Assembly: GCA_025463305.1 (NCBI GenBank)
Contig: JAOBWK010000027.1
Coordinates: 1-26,337 of the forward strand
Direction: 5' to 3'
Source: Ilumatobacteraceae bacterium
GTDB taxonomy: Bacteria; Actinomycetota; Acidimicrobiia; Acidimicrobiales; Ilumatobacteraceae
Length of the DNA: 26,337 nt
Shown: one piece after another, positions 17,710 through 25,683 of the stretch
Layout of the letters: each line of letters starts with the position of its first letter
Numbering within the stretch: position 1 is the stretch's first letter
Notes under the pieces: generated by a model
Seen by the model: the letters and a program-made list of their open reading frames with translations, nothing else
Databases searched by the model: none
Told to the model about the DNA's origin: nothing
Made by a program: the position numbers and the translations under genes

Positions 17710-17822
17710 CCCGCGCCAGCTGATCGCCCGGACGGGTTTGAAACCGGTCCCGATCGAGAACCGGATCCGGGTGTGCGTCGTAGGGACGTACGACCATCCC
17801 GTCACCACCTGGAGCCGCCACC

Positions 17823-18326
17823 ATGATCCGTTCTCACCACGCCCGCGCCTATGCGGCCTCGCTCGTTCTGGGCGTCGTCGCCATCGCCGGCTGCAGCAGC
17901 GACTCCAAGTCCGCCTCCACGACGGCGGCGCCGATCGCGACGACCGCAGCGACCACTGCGGCAACGACGGCAGCCACCACCGCTGCGACGACGGCGGCCA
18001 CGACCGCAGCCACCACGGCGGCGAGCACCGCCGACACGACGGCGGCGACGACCGCCGCCAACACGGCCGGCTCGGCAGCGGCCGGCGGCGCCGCGCTGAC
18101 GATCAAGGGGTTCAAGTTCAGCGCGCTGTCCGCACCGACGGGCGCCACCATCACGGTCACCAACTCTGATTCGGCCGAACACACGGTCACCGCCGACGAC
18201 GGCACGTTCGACGTCGACGTGCCCGCCGGCCAGACCGTCACGTTCACGGCCCCGAAGGCCGGCACCTATGCGATCCACTGCAAGATCCACTCGTCGATGA
18301 TGAGCTCGATCACGATCACGGGCTGA
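17823..18326 (+). CDS. Cupredoxin-like lipoprotein with Thr/Ala repeat linker
   Basis: 167 residues. The N-terminus is a lipoprotein signal with lipobox VAIAGC (Cys24), so the protein should be anchored on the outer face of the membrane. Residues 33-80 are a Thr-Thr-Ala-Ala repeat that works as a spacer. The cupredoxin domain (about 90-167) keeps type 1 copper ligands: His120 in SDSAEHTV, Cys153 and His156 in IHCKIHSSMM, and Met159 or Met160, a C-x2-H-x2-M spacing like that of amicyanin. It probably carries electrons or copper at the cell surface. No oxidase or reductase partner lies next to it. A palindrome GGTTTGAAACC is present upstream at 17735-17745. Confidence 0.9.
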   Translation: MIRSHHARAYAASLVLGVVAIAGCSSDSKSASTTAAPIATTAATTAATTAATTAATTAATTAATTAASTADTTAATTAANTAGSAAAGGAALTIKGFKFSALSAPTGATITVTNSDSAEHTVTADDGTFDVDVPAGQTVTFTAPKAGTYAIHCKIHSSMMSSITITG

Positions 18327-18370
18327 CGCCGGCCTGGCACGGGCTGACGCCGGCGTGGCACCGGCTGAGC
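18317..18370 (+). repeat. Tandem repeat, 21-base unit, about 2.6 copies, across the cupredoxin stop
   Basis: The unit starting CACGGGCTGACGCCGGC occurs at 18317-18337 and 18338-18358, differing at one base, and a degenerate partial third copy follows (CACCGGCTGAGC, 18359-18370). The cupredoxin stop TGA lies in the first copy, and the 21-base period repeats that stop in frame in the second and third. Confidence 0.9.
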
Positions 18371-18392
18371 GATCAGCAAGACTGGTGGGGTC

Positions 18393-19391
18393 ATGCGACT
18401 CCACCGGATCCTCATCGCCACCGTCTCGATCGTCGGCGCCTCCACGGTGCCGGCGATCGGTCGCGTCGAGGCGTCGAGTGCAGCGGCGTGCACCATCGGC
18501 ACGACGCTGCGCGAGGGCGCGACCGGTCCCGACGTCACCTGCCTCGAGACCCTCCTGATCGCCACGGGCGCCGAGGGCGTCATCGGGCCCGACGACTACT
18601 TCGGACCGTCCACGACACAGGCGGTGTTCATCTTCCAGGCTCGCCACGGGCTGGCGATCGACGGCATCGTCGGTGCCGGCACGAGGGCAGCGCTGATGGC
18701 CGCCCCGCCCGCGGGTCCGCCCGCGAAGGTGCCACCGACCATCCGGGAGACGCGCATCATCGGCACGTCGGTGCAGGGGCGCCCGATCACGGCGATCCAC
18801 CTCGGCACACCCGGCGGCACGGTGGTGATGATCGTCGGGATCATCCACGGCGACGAGACCAAGGGCGAACGGATCACCGAGCTGCTGCGGACGATGCCGA
18901 TCCCGGCCGGCGTGGACCTGTGGCTGGTCAACACGATGAACCCCGACGGTGTGGCCAACGGGACGAGGGGCAACGCCAACGGCGTCGACCTCAACCGCAA
19001 CTTCGACGTCGGCTGGAACTACATCCCGCGCAGCACGACGAACCACCAGTACAGCGGCGAGGCACCCGACGACCAGCCCGAGACGCAGGCGATGGAGTCG
19101 TTCATCCGCATCATCCAGCCCACGGTCAGCATCTGGTACCACCAGGACGCGAACGTCGTCTCGATCAACGGTGAGAACCACGTGCTGCCGACGCTGTACA
19201 GCAAGCTCGTCGACGAGGGCACGGGCAGCGTGCCGTGCACACAGCTGTGCACGGGCACCGCCGGCACGTTCGTCAACCACACGATCGCCGGGTCGACCAG
19301 CTTCCTCGTCGAGCTGCCGGGGTCGGCGACGGTGACGCCGCGGATGATCGGCCGGCACGCGTCGGCGGTGCTCGCGATGCTCGGGGGCTGA
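18393..19391 (+). CDS. Secreted M14-type zinc carboxypeptidase with peptidoglycan-binding domain
   Basis: 332 residues. A signal peptide (MRLHRILIATVSIVGASTVP...) is followed by a peptidoglycan-binding domain of the PG_binding_1 type at about 35-103 (LREGATGPDVTCLETLL, DDYFGPSTTQAVFIFQARHG, DGIVGAGTRAAL). The catalytic M14 domain follows from about 116: zinc ligands His152 and Glu155 (IIHGDETKGE), substrate arginine Arg202 in GVDLNRNF after NTMNPDG, third zinc ligand His250 in WYHQDANVV, and general base Glu317 in FLVELPG. The fusion points to trimming of cell-wall peptides, as in DL-endopeptidase or amidase-like M14 enzymes. It starts 66 bases after the cupredoxin gene, across the tandem repeat, so it could share its transcript. 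Confidence 0.92.
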   Translation: MRLHRILIATVSIVGASTVPAIGRVEASSAAACTIGTTLREGATGPDVTCLETLLIATGAEGVIGPDDYFGPSTTQAVFIFQARHGLAIDGIVGAGTRAALMAAPPAGPPAKVPPTIRETRIIGTSVQGRPITAIHLGTPGGTVVMIVGIIHGDETKGERITELLRTMPIPAGVDLWLVNTMNPDGVANGTRGNANGVDLNRNFDVGWNYIPRSTTNHQYSGEAPDDQPETQAMESFIRIIQPTVSIWYHQDANVVSINGENHVLPTLYSKLVDEGTGSVPCTQLCTGTAGTFVNHTIAGSTSFLVELPGSATVTPRMIGRHASAVLAMLGG

Positions 19392-19474
19392 GCATCGCCG
19401 TTCCTCTCGGATCGGCCGAAGTGAACGGGAGATGAACGACGGGTGACGTGTCCCTGCGTGCTGCGTGAACCTTG

Positions 19475-19488
19475 CGCGCGATCGCGCG
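19475..19488. promoter_or_regulatory. 14-base perfect palindrome upstream of the ABC importer operon
   Basis: CGCGCGATCGCGCG reads the same on both strands. It lies 31 bases ahead of a TAAGGT -10-like box and 85 bases before the first gene of the importer. It could be an operator, but CG-rich palindromes of this length also arise by chance in such DNA. Confidence 0.3.
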
Positions 19489-19519
19489 ACATTTGGAGTT
19501 CACTCATCGCGGGAAGGGC

Positions 19520-19525
19520 TAAGGT
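19520..19525 (+). promoter_or_regulatory. Candidate -10 box of the ABC importer operon
   Basis: TAAGGT lies 48 bases before the GTG start, leaving a leader of about 40 bases that contains the ribosome-binding site AAGGGGAG. The -35 is unclear (GTTCAC at a 16-base distance is the best fit). Confidence 0.35.
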
Positions 19526-19573
19526 TCGGCCCGACCACCACATCACGGCCGCAAGGCCAACAAGGGGAGACAC

Positions 19574-20893
19574 GTGTTACACAAGAATTACCTGCGAGGC
19601 ATCGCGCTCACGTGCGCCGTCGCCTTCATGGCGGCATCGTGCGGCAGCGACTCGAAGACGACGTCGACGTCGGCAGCGCCCGCCACCACCGCCGCCGCCG
19701 CGACCACCGCAGCCTCAACCGCCGCGACCACCGCCGCCTCGACGGCCGAGACCACGGCAGCCTCCACGGCGTCGACGGGCGCGACGGAGACCACGGGCGG
19801 CTCCACCGAGACCACCGGCGGCTCCACCGAGACGACGGGTGCCGCCACCGGCTCCTCCACGGCGGCGCCGAGCGCCGACCTCACCTCGCTCGCGGCCGAC
19901 TGCAAGACCGAGGGTGCGGTCAACCTGATCGCCCTCCCCGACGAGTGGGCCAACTACAAGGGCATCATCGCTGACTTCGCGACCAAGTACCCGGGCATCA
20001 AGCACGACGTCGCCAACCCCGAGGGCTCGTCCAAGGACGAAGAGGACGCCGTCCAGACGCTCTCCGGTCAGGCCGATCAGCCCGACACCGTCGACGTCAG
20101 CCCGGCGATCGCGCAGGACATGGTCGACAAGGGCCTGTTCGAGCCGTACACCCCGACCGTCGCCGCCGACCTGCCGGCCGGCCTGGTCGATCCCGACCAC
20201 AACTGGGTCGCTGCCTACTACGGCATCATCGCCCTCACCACCAACACCACCATCGTCCCGAACGCCCCGAAGACGTTCGCCGACCTCGCCAAGCCGGAGT
20301 ACAAGGGCCTCGTCGCCCTCAACGGCGACCCGCGTGAGTCCGGCTCGGCCTTCGCCGGCGTCATGGCGGCGTCGCTGGCCAACGGCGGCAGCGCCGACGA
20401 CATCATGCCCGGCATCAAGTACTTCGCCGCGCTGAAGAAGTCCGGCAACCTCGCCGCGACCGACGTCACCAAGGCCACGGTGCTGAGCGGCGAGACGCCG
20501 ATCGCCATCGACTGGAGCTACAACGTTCCCGGTCTGAAGGACGCGCTCTCTGCTGCCGGCCTCACGGTCGAGGTCAACTTCCCGAGCGACGGCGTGTACG
20601 GCGGCTTCTACGCTCAGGGCGTCGTCAAGGGCTCGCCGCACCAGGCCTGCTCGAAGCTGTGGGAAGAGCACATCCTCTCCAACGACGGTGCGCTCGGCTA
20701 CCTCCAGGGTGGGGCCATGCCGGCCCGCTACCAGGCGCTGCTCGACGCCGGTCTCGTGACCGACGCCGACAAGGCGAACCTGCCCCCGGACAACCTGATC
20801 TCGCAGATCAAGTTCCTCACCCCTGCTCAGATCGCGGCCGCCAACAAGGTCCTGACTGACAACTGGGGCCCGATGGTGGCCGACGCGTCCTGA
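19574..20893 (+). CDS. ABC importer substrate-binding lipoprotein (family 1 / PotD-FbpA-like)
   Basis: 439 residues. GTG start at 19574 with AAGGGGAG six bases upstream. The signal peptide ends in a lipobox (FMAASC, Cys23), so it is membrane-anchored outside. A Thr/Ala/Gly/Ser linker with GGSTETTG repeats spans about 27-95. The type II solute-binding fold follows: EGAVNLIALPDEWANYKGIIADFATKYPGI, a hinge region with SGSAFAGVMAASLANGG, and DGVYGGFYAQGVVKGSPHQACSKLWEEHILSNDGALGYLQGG, typical of polyamine/iron/phosphonate-type proteins. The ligand cannot be read from the sequence. It is the first gene of a four-gene operon. Confidence 0.93.
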   Translation: MLHKNYLRGIALTCAVAFMAASCGSDSKTTSTSAAPATTAAAATTAASTAATTAASTAETTAASTASTGATETTGGSTETTGGSTETTGAATGSSTAAPSADLTSLAADCKTEGAVNLIALPDEWANYKGIIADFATKYPGIKHDVANPEGSSKDEEDAVQTLSGQADQPDTVDVSPAIAQDMVDKGLFEPYTPTVAADLPAGLVDPDHNWVAAYYGIIALTTNTTIVPNAPKTFADLAKPEYKGLVALNGDPRESGSAFAGVMAASLANGGSADDIMPGIKYFAALKKSGNLAATDVTKATVLSGETPIAIDWSYNVPGLKDALSAAGLTVEVNFPSDGVYGGFYAQGVVKGSPHQACSKLWEEHILSNDGALGYLQGGAMPARYQALLDAGLVTDADKANLPPDNLISQIKFLTPAQIAAANKVLTDNWGPMVADAS

Positions 20894-20906
20894 CGTTCGT
20901 CGTCAC

Positions 20907-21830
20907 GTGACCAACACCTTGAGTGCCTTCGATGGCACCGCTGTCGGGGGTCGCACGCTCAGTGCGACCCCCGCAGCACCCCCGAAGATCCGCAAGAGCT
21001 GGGCCTGGCTCGGCCTCCTGCCGTTCTTCGCCTTCATGCTCCTGTTCCTGATCGTCCCGGCGATCAGCGTCTTCCAGGAGGCCCTCAAGAACAAGGACGG
21101 ATCCTTCGGGTTCTCGTCGATGAAGGAGGCCTTCCAGGGCCAGAACCTGGATGCCTTCTGGTTCTCCGTGCGGTTCTCCGCAGGTGCGGCGTTCGTCGGC
21201 GTCATCGTCGGCACGCTGCTTGCTTATGCCGCGGCAACCGCCAAGCGGCCGCGCTGGCTGCGCAGCCTCGTCACCTCGTTCAGCGGTGTCGCTGCCAACC
21301 TCGGCGGCCTGCCGCTCGCCTTCGCGTTCATCGCACTGCTCGGGCGCCAGGGTGTGCTCACCAAGGTGCTCGACTACTTCGGCTGGCACCTCTACACGGG
21401 CAGCTTCAACCTCGGCGAGGTCTCCGGGCTCATCGTCGTGTACTCGTACTTCAACATCCCGCTGATGGTGCTGATCACGCTCCCGGCCATCGATGGTCTC
21501 AAGACCTCGTGGCGCGAGGCAGCGGCCAACCTCGGCGGGTCCTCGCTCACCTACTGGCGTCGGGTCGGCATCCCGGTGCTGATGCCGTCGCTGCTCGGTG
21601 GCTTCCTGCTGCTGTTCGCCAACTCGTTCAGCGCGTACGCCACCGCAGCGATCCTGACGGCGAACTCGAAGATCGTCTCGTTGCGATTGGGCTTCTTCCT
21701 CGGTGGCGACATCAGCGTCGGTCAGGACGCCGTCGGCTATGCGCTGGCCGCGTGGATGATCCTCATCATGGCCGTCTCGATGGGCCTGTACTGGTTTCTC
21801 CGAAGGAGGGCCGAGAAGTGGCAGACATAA
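20907..21830 (+). CDS. ABC importer permease (PotB/FbpB-like) 1
   Basis: 307 residues from the GTG at 20907, 13 bases after the binding-protein gene. A cytosolic N-terminus of about 30 residues precedes six hydrophobic helices (first at about 33-53, WLGLLPFFAFMLLFLIVPAI). The EAA loop that docks on the ATPase is REAAANLGGSSLTYWRRVGIPVLMP at about 209-233. The last codons overlap the next permease gene by 13 bases. Confidence 0.93.
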   Translation: MTNTLSAFDGTAVGGRTLSATPAAPPKIRKSWAWLGLLPFFAFMLLFLIVPAISVFQEALKNKDGSFGFSSMKEAFQGQNLDAFWFSVRFSAGAAFVGVIVGTLLAYAAATAKRPRWLRSLVTSFSGVAANLGGLPLAFAFIALLGRQGVLTKVLDYFGWHLYTGSFNLGEVSGLIVVYSYFNIPLMVLITLPAIDGLKTSWREAAANLGGSSLTYWRRVGIPVLMPSLLGGFLLLFANSFSAYATAAILTANSKIVSLRLGFFLGGDISVGQDAVGYALAAWMILIMAVSMGLYWFLRRRAEKWQT

Positions 21831-22780
21831 ACCCGCTCGAGCCGGATCCGCCGCTCGCCATCGACCCCGAGGTCGGTGGCCCGCCCACCGCGCCGATCGG
21901 TGGCATCCCGGCAACGGCCGGCCGCCCGCCATCGCGTCTCGGCCGGCTGGGACCGACGCTCGTGCTGATCCTCAGCGCGATGTTCTTCATCTTCCCGCTG
22001 CTCGCACTCGCCCGCTACTCGCTGCAGAACGTGCCGACCGTGCGCCTCGGCTGGTCGACACTGTTCGACAAGTGGTCGCTGAAGGGTCTCACCAAGGCCT
22101 TCCACGACGCACACTTCTGGTCGACGCTGCGGCTCAGCGTCAAGCTGGCGATCGGAACGGTGTTCCTCACGCTCGCGCTGTTGCTGCCAACCGCTATCTG
22201 GGTGCACATGCGCCTGCCGAAGATGCGACCGGTGATCGAGTTCCTCACCGTGCTGCCCTACGTCATCCCCGCGATCGCGCTCGTCGCCGGCATCGTGGTG
22301 CTCAAGCCGCACGCTCGCTGGTTCCTGAACAGCGACTACTCGTTGGTGCCGTTCTACGTGGTGCTCGCGCTGCCGTTCACCTACCGCTCGATCGACGCCG
22401 GTCTGCGGGCCATCGACCTGAAGACGTTGGTCGATGCGTCGCGGAGCCTCGGCGCCGGGTGGGGCACCACGCTCCGTCGGGCGCTCGTTCCCAACCTGCG
22501 CACCGCCATCATCTCCTCGGCGTTCCTCACCACGGCGGTCGTCCTCGGCGAGTTCACCATCGCCTCGACGCTGCTGAAGAACACCCTGCCCACCTTCCAG
22601 AAGACGTTCATCAGCAACGACCCACAGGCCGGCTACGGACTGAACTTCCTCGCCCTCGTCGTCACCACCGGGATCTTCGCGCTGTTGACGCTGCTGACCC
22701 GCAAGCGCGGCGCGAAGCGGACGTCGACCATGGTCGCGGTCGCGGGTGCCGCCGGCCAGTCGCGGATGATGGTGCCATGA
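21818..22780 (+). CDS. ABC importer permease (PotC/FbpB-like) 2
   Basis: 320 residues from the GTG at 21818, inside the end of permease 1; an AGGAGG box lies about ten bases upstream. The N-terminal 45 residues are cytosolic and Pro/Gly-rich. Six hydrophobic helices follow, the first at about 48-66 (LVLILSAMFFIFPLLALA). The EAA loop is DASRSLGAGWGTTLRRALVPNLR at about 207-229, with Asp in place of the usual Glu. Unlike permease 1 the C-terminus has a basic tail (RKRGAKRTSTMV). It should form the transmembrane dimer with permease 1. Confidence 0.93.
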   Translation: MADINPLEPDPPLAIDPEVGGPPTAPIGGIPATAGRPPSRLGRLGPTLVLILSAMFFIFPLLALARYSLQNVPTVRLGWSTLFDKWSLKGLTKAFHDAHFWSTLRLSVKLAIGTVFLTLALLLPTAIWVHMRLPKMRPVIEFLTVLPYVIPAIALVAGIVVLKPHARWFLNSDYSLVPFYVVLALPFTYRSIDAGLRAIDLKTLVDASRSLGAGWGTTLRRALVPNLRTAIISSAFLTTAVVLGEFTIASTLLKNTLPTFQKTFISNDPQAGYGLNFLALVVTTGIFALLTLLTRKRGAKRTSTMVAVAGAAGQSRMMVP

Positions 22781-22802
22781 TCCAGTCACACAGGAGCTTC
22801 GA

Positions 22803-23885
22803 ATGAGCGGTTTGCTCTACATCTCGGTCCGCAAGACCTTCGGCCCCACCGTCGCCCTGCAGAGCCTCGATCTCGACGTCAAGGAGGGCGAGCTGATCAG
22901 CCTCCTCGGCCCGTCGGGCTGCGGCAAGACGACGGCGCTGCGCATCGCGGCCGGGTTCGAGTTCGCCGACTCCGGCGCGGTCACCGTCGGCGGTGCCGAC
23001 ATCACCCGGCGCCCGGCGCACAAGCGCAACATGGGCATGGTGTTCCAGAGCTACAGCCTGTTCCCGAACCTCACCGTGAACCTCAACGTCGACTTCGGGA
23101 TGCGCACCCGCAAGATCGCCGCGCCGGAGCGCAAGAAGCGAGTCGCCGAGATGCTCGAGCTGGTCCAGCTCGGCGGGATGGGCGACCGCTACCCGCACCA
23201 GCTCTCGGGTGGCCAGCAGCAGCGCGTGGCGTTGGCCCGGGCGCTCGCGATCCGGCCGTCGGTGCTGCTGCTCGACGAGCCGCTGTCGGCGCTCGACGCG
23301 AAGGTGCGCCTCGCGCTGCGCGACGAGATCCGCAAGATCCAGACCGAGCTCGGCATCACCACGCTGCTCGTCACGCACGATCAGGAAGAGGCCCTCGGCA
23401 TCGCCGATCGGGTCGGCGTGATGTCGTCCGGGCGGCTCGAGCAGCTCGCCGCCCCGAGCGAGATCTACAGCCGTCCCGCCAGCGCGTTCGTGGCCCGGTT
23501 CGTCGGCTCGATGAACGAGCTGCCGGCCACGGTGCGCGGCGCCGATGCCGTCGACGTCGCCGGTCAGATCATCCCCACGAACAGCGCGCTCACCCGCAGC
23601 GCCGGCGAGTCGGTGCTGTTCCTGGTCCGCCCCGAAGACGTCACCGTCGCCGACGCGAACCAGCCGGGCCTCGCCGCCACGGTCACGTCCACGACGTTCC
23701 AGGGCGCGTCGACGGTGGTGGGTCTGCGCCTCGACATCCTCGACGTGCTGATCCACGCCCACCTCAACAGCTCGGTCGCGTCGCACCTCACCGCCGGCCA
23801 GCGGGTGTCGGCCCAGGTCGACGGCGCACGCGGCGTCATCGAGTCCGTCGACGCCGCTCCGGTACCCGAGCCAGCCCTCGCCTGA
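22803..23885 (+). CDS. ABC importer ATP-binding protein (PotA/FbpC-like)
   Basis: 360 residues; AGGAG is eight bases before the ATG. Walker [10 protein letters not shown] is at 36-44, the Q-loop at [14 protein letters not shown], the signature [14 protein letters not shown] from 134, Walker [13 protein letters not shown] from about 154, and the switch His in [11 protein letters not shown]. Residues from about 245 on form a TOBE-type regulatory domain ([16 protein letters not shown]). It energises the two permeases encoded directly upstream. Its stop is three bases from the convergent GDPD gene, leaving no room for a separate terminator. Confidence 0.95.
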   Translation: MSGLLYISVRKTFGPTVALQSLDLDVKEGELISLLGPSGCGKTTALRIAAGFEFADSGAVTVGGADITRRPAHKRNMGMVFQSYSLFPNLTVNLNVDFGMRTRKIAAPERKKRVAEMLELVQLGGMGDRYPHQLSGGQQQRVALARALAIRPSVLLLDEPLSALDAKVRLALRDEIRKIQTELGITTLLVTHDQEEALGIADRVGVMSSGRLEQLAAPSEIYSRPASAFVARFVGSMNELPATVRGADAVDVAGQIIPTNSALTRSAGESVLFLVRPEDVTVADANQPGLAATVTSTTFQGASTVVGLRLDILDVLIHAHLNSSVASHLTAGQRVSAQVDGARGVIESVDAAPVPEPALA

Positions 23886-23888
23886 TCG

Positions 23889-25028
23889 TCAGCGCGCTGC
23901 GACGAAGTCGCGCACGGCCTGCACGCCCTCGTCGGGCACGTTGATGTTCAGCCCGTCCAGCCCGAGGGCCAGCAACCAGCGGTAGCCGTCCGCCGTCTCC
24001 CAGCGCTCGTCGTCGGGCCAGACCCAGATCACGTAACCAGCCGCGTGCGACGCGGCGATCGTGGCCGGCGTGATGACGTCGATGCCCTCGGCCGACATCG
24101 GCAGCTGCAGGATCCGCATGCTGGTGGGCAGCGGCGTGCCCTGCAGGATCCACGCGCTGGCTGCACCGAGGCCCGGCGAGATCTCCACGGTCGGTGCATC
24201 GGCGTGGAAGGCGTCGACGACGGCATCGTCGAACGACGCGACGACAGTGTTGTCCTCGAGGTGGAGGTCGCGCAGTTCGGCGGCCAGCTCCTTCGCCGCC
24301 GCGATGGCGCGGTCGCCGGAGCCCTTGACCTCGATGTTGACGGGCATGTCGGGGAACCGCTCGGCGATGTCGCGGAAGCGGGGGATGATGAAGTCGTCGG
24401 GGGTGTAGCCAGGCGGCGGCGGGACCGTGCCGGTGCGCACCCCGCGCAGCGTGTACGCCGCATCGGGCTGGCCCGTACACGTGCAGGTGTTCGTGAACCA
24501 GTAGGCGTTGTCGAGCGCGGCCAGCTCGGCGTAGTCGGTGGTGGCGATCGGCAGGTCGCGGTCGGCGGTGCGGCCGGTGGAGTCGTCGTGCTGCACGACG
24601 AGCACGTCGTCAGCAGTCAGCTGCACGTCGAAGTCGAGCACGTCGACACCCTCACGGACGCTTTCCGCGTAGCCGTACGGGGTGGAGTGTGGATGCTGGT
24701 CCTCGCCGGAGCCGTGGGCGAGCACGATCGGCCGGCCGAGATCGAGCAGCTGCTGGACCGTGAGCGGCCCGGCCGGCGCCGCGGCAGCCGTGGTCGTCGA
24801 TGCAACGGTGGTCGTGGGCGCCGTGATGGTGGTGCTCGGGGCGATCGTCGTCTGTGGGACGGACGTCGTCGCCGGCGCCGGCGCGATGGTCGTCGTCGCC
24901 GGCGCAGGGCTGCCGGTCGGCGGTGACGGGCCGGTCGTCGGCGCGGTCACGGGGCCGCTCGCGCACCCGGCCGCCACGACCGCGGTCAGGACGAGGACAG
25001 CGATGGCCGTCCCGGGCCGTGTCCTCAT
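23889..25028 (-). CDS. Glycerophosphodiester phosphodiesterase-like lipoprotein
   Basis: 379 residues. A lipoprotein signal ends at VAAGC (Cys22), then a long Thr/Pro/Ala linker runs to about residue 87. The GDPD-type TIM barrel follows: His105 in VLAHGSGEDQHPHSTPYGY, DVLDFDVQLTADDVLVVQHDD with His147 as the second catalytic histidine, and IEVKG, which carries a metal-binding Glu. The usual first motif HRG...PENT is altered: Gly-Ser replaces Arg-Gly, and PHST stands where the metal-binding Glu of PENT is expected. The enzyme would act on glycerophosphodiesters or wall polymers outside the cell, but activity is uncertain. Its ATG overlaps the stop of the DinB-like gene (ATGA). Confidence 0.85.
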   Translation of the reverse strand: MRTRPGTAIAVLVLTAVVAAGCASGPVTAPTTGPSPPTGSPAPATTTIAPAPATTSVPQTTIAPSTTITAPTTTVASTTTAAAAPAGPLTVQQLLDLGRPIVLAHGSGEDQHPHSTPYGYAESVREGVDVLDFDVQLTADDVLVVQHDDSTGRTADRDLPIATTDYAELAALDNAYWFTNTCTCTGQPDAAYTLRGVRTGTVPPPPGYTPDDFIIPRFRDIAERFPDMPVNIEVKGSGDRAIAAAKELAAELRDLHLEDNTVVASFDDAVVDAFHADAPTVEISPGLGAASAWILQGTPLPTSMRILQLPMSAEGIDVITPATIAASHAAGYVIWVWPDDERWETADGYRWLLALGLDGLNINVPDEGVQAVRDFVAAR

Positions 25029-25570
25029 CCGGTGGCGGCGAGCGCCTCGAACCCCTCACGCACGTCGTGGAGGTGGTGCACGGGGTCGTGGATGAGGTAC
25101 TGCGCGAACGTGTGCACGGTGAACTTGGCGCCGTCGCTGCGGGTCCCGGTGCGCGACCACTGCTCGGGCCGGATCGATCCGAACCGCTCGGCGAGCGCCT
25201 CGGCAGCGTGATCGATGGCGGGCAGCACGTCGGCGGCGACCTGCTCGTTGTAGCGCTCGCTGATGGCCGTCGCGTCCTGGTCCCAGTTCTGGTAGGTGGG
25301 ATCGTCGTGCTCGAGCATCAGTCGCAGCCGCTCGTTGAACAGCACGAAGACGTCGCGGATGTGGCAGCCGTACTCCAGTGCCGACCACTTGTCCGGACTG
25401 GGTCGCTCGGCGGCACGCGGATCGCTGAGCAGGGGAGCCCACGCCGCCGCGTTGTCCCGGACGGCGGCGGGCATGGTCAGTGGATCGAACGAGCCGGCAT
25501 CGAAACCGCATTCCGGACACGCCCGTTCGAGCACCCAGGTCCAGTTCTTGTCGTCAGGGTGGATGGACAT
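25025..25570 (-). CDS. DinB-like (YfiT/DinB superfamily) protein
   Basis: 181 residues from the ATG at 25570, chosen because a GGAGG and a -10 TACATT lie just upstream; the frame is open 25 codons further. The protein begins HPDDKNWTWVLERACPECGF and continues as a four-helix bundle: AAAWAPLL, PDKWSALEYGCHIRDVFVLFNERLRLML, YNEQVAADVLPAIDHAAEALAERFGS, and FTVHTFAQYLIHDPVHHLHDV. Histidines in GCHIRD and in HDPVHHLHD match the metal-binding histidines of DinB-like mycothiol-dependent enzymes. Substrate unknown. It is translationally coupled to the downstream GDPD-like gene. Confidence 0.88.
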   Translation of the reverse strand: MSIHPDDKNWTWVLERACPECGFDAGSFDPLTMPAAVRDNAAAWAPLLSDPRAAERPSPDKWSALEYGCHIRDVFVLFNERLRLMLEHDDPTYQNWDQDATAISERYNEQVAADVLPAIDHAAEALAERFGSIRPEQWSRTGTRSDGAKFTVHTFAQYLIHDPVHHLHDVREGFEALAATG

Positions 25571-25577
25571 GGCCTCC

Positions 25578-25583
25578 AATGTA
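25578..25583 (-). promoter_or_regulatory. Leaderless-type -10 box before the DinB-like gene
   Basis: TACATT on the minus strand is followed by seven bases (GGAGGCC) and the ATG at 25570. The GGAGG inside that gap may instead serve as a very close ribosome-binding site on a longer transcript. Confidence 0.4.
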
Positions 25584-25683
25584 CTGAGGCGGCTCGGCCG
25601 CTCCGTCGTCGATTCGGCGGGTCGGCGCATCGGGCGCTCGTTCATTCCGGAACAGTGTCACACCCATGCGCGATGATGGTTGC

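Noticed and set aside
17930..18080. Repeat array in the cupredoxin gene as a possible CRISPR
   Set aside because: It is a Thr/Ala codon repeat inside an open reading frame, without spacers or cas genes.
13620..18380. The shared string CGATCAGCAAGA at 13620 and 18369
   Set aside because: Only 12 bases and in different contexts (hairpin loop versus upstream of the M14 gene); probably coincidence.
19690..19860. Repeats in the binding-protein gene as a regulatory array
   Set aside because: They encode the GGSTETTG linker repeats behind the lipobox and are explained by protein sequence.
20817..22789. Minus-strand frames of about 350-370 codons across the permease genes
   Set aside because: Antisense shadows; the plus strand encodes hydrophobic helices and EAA loops.
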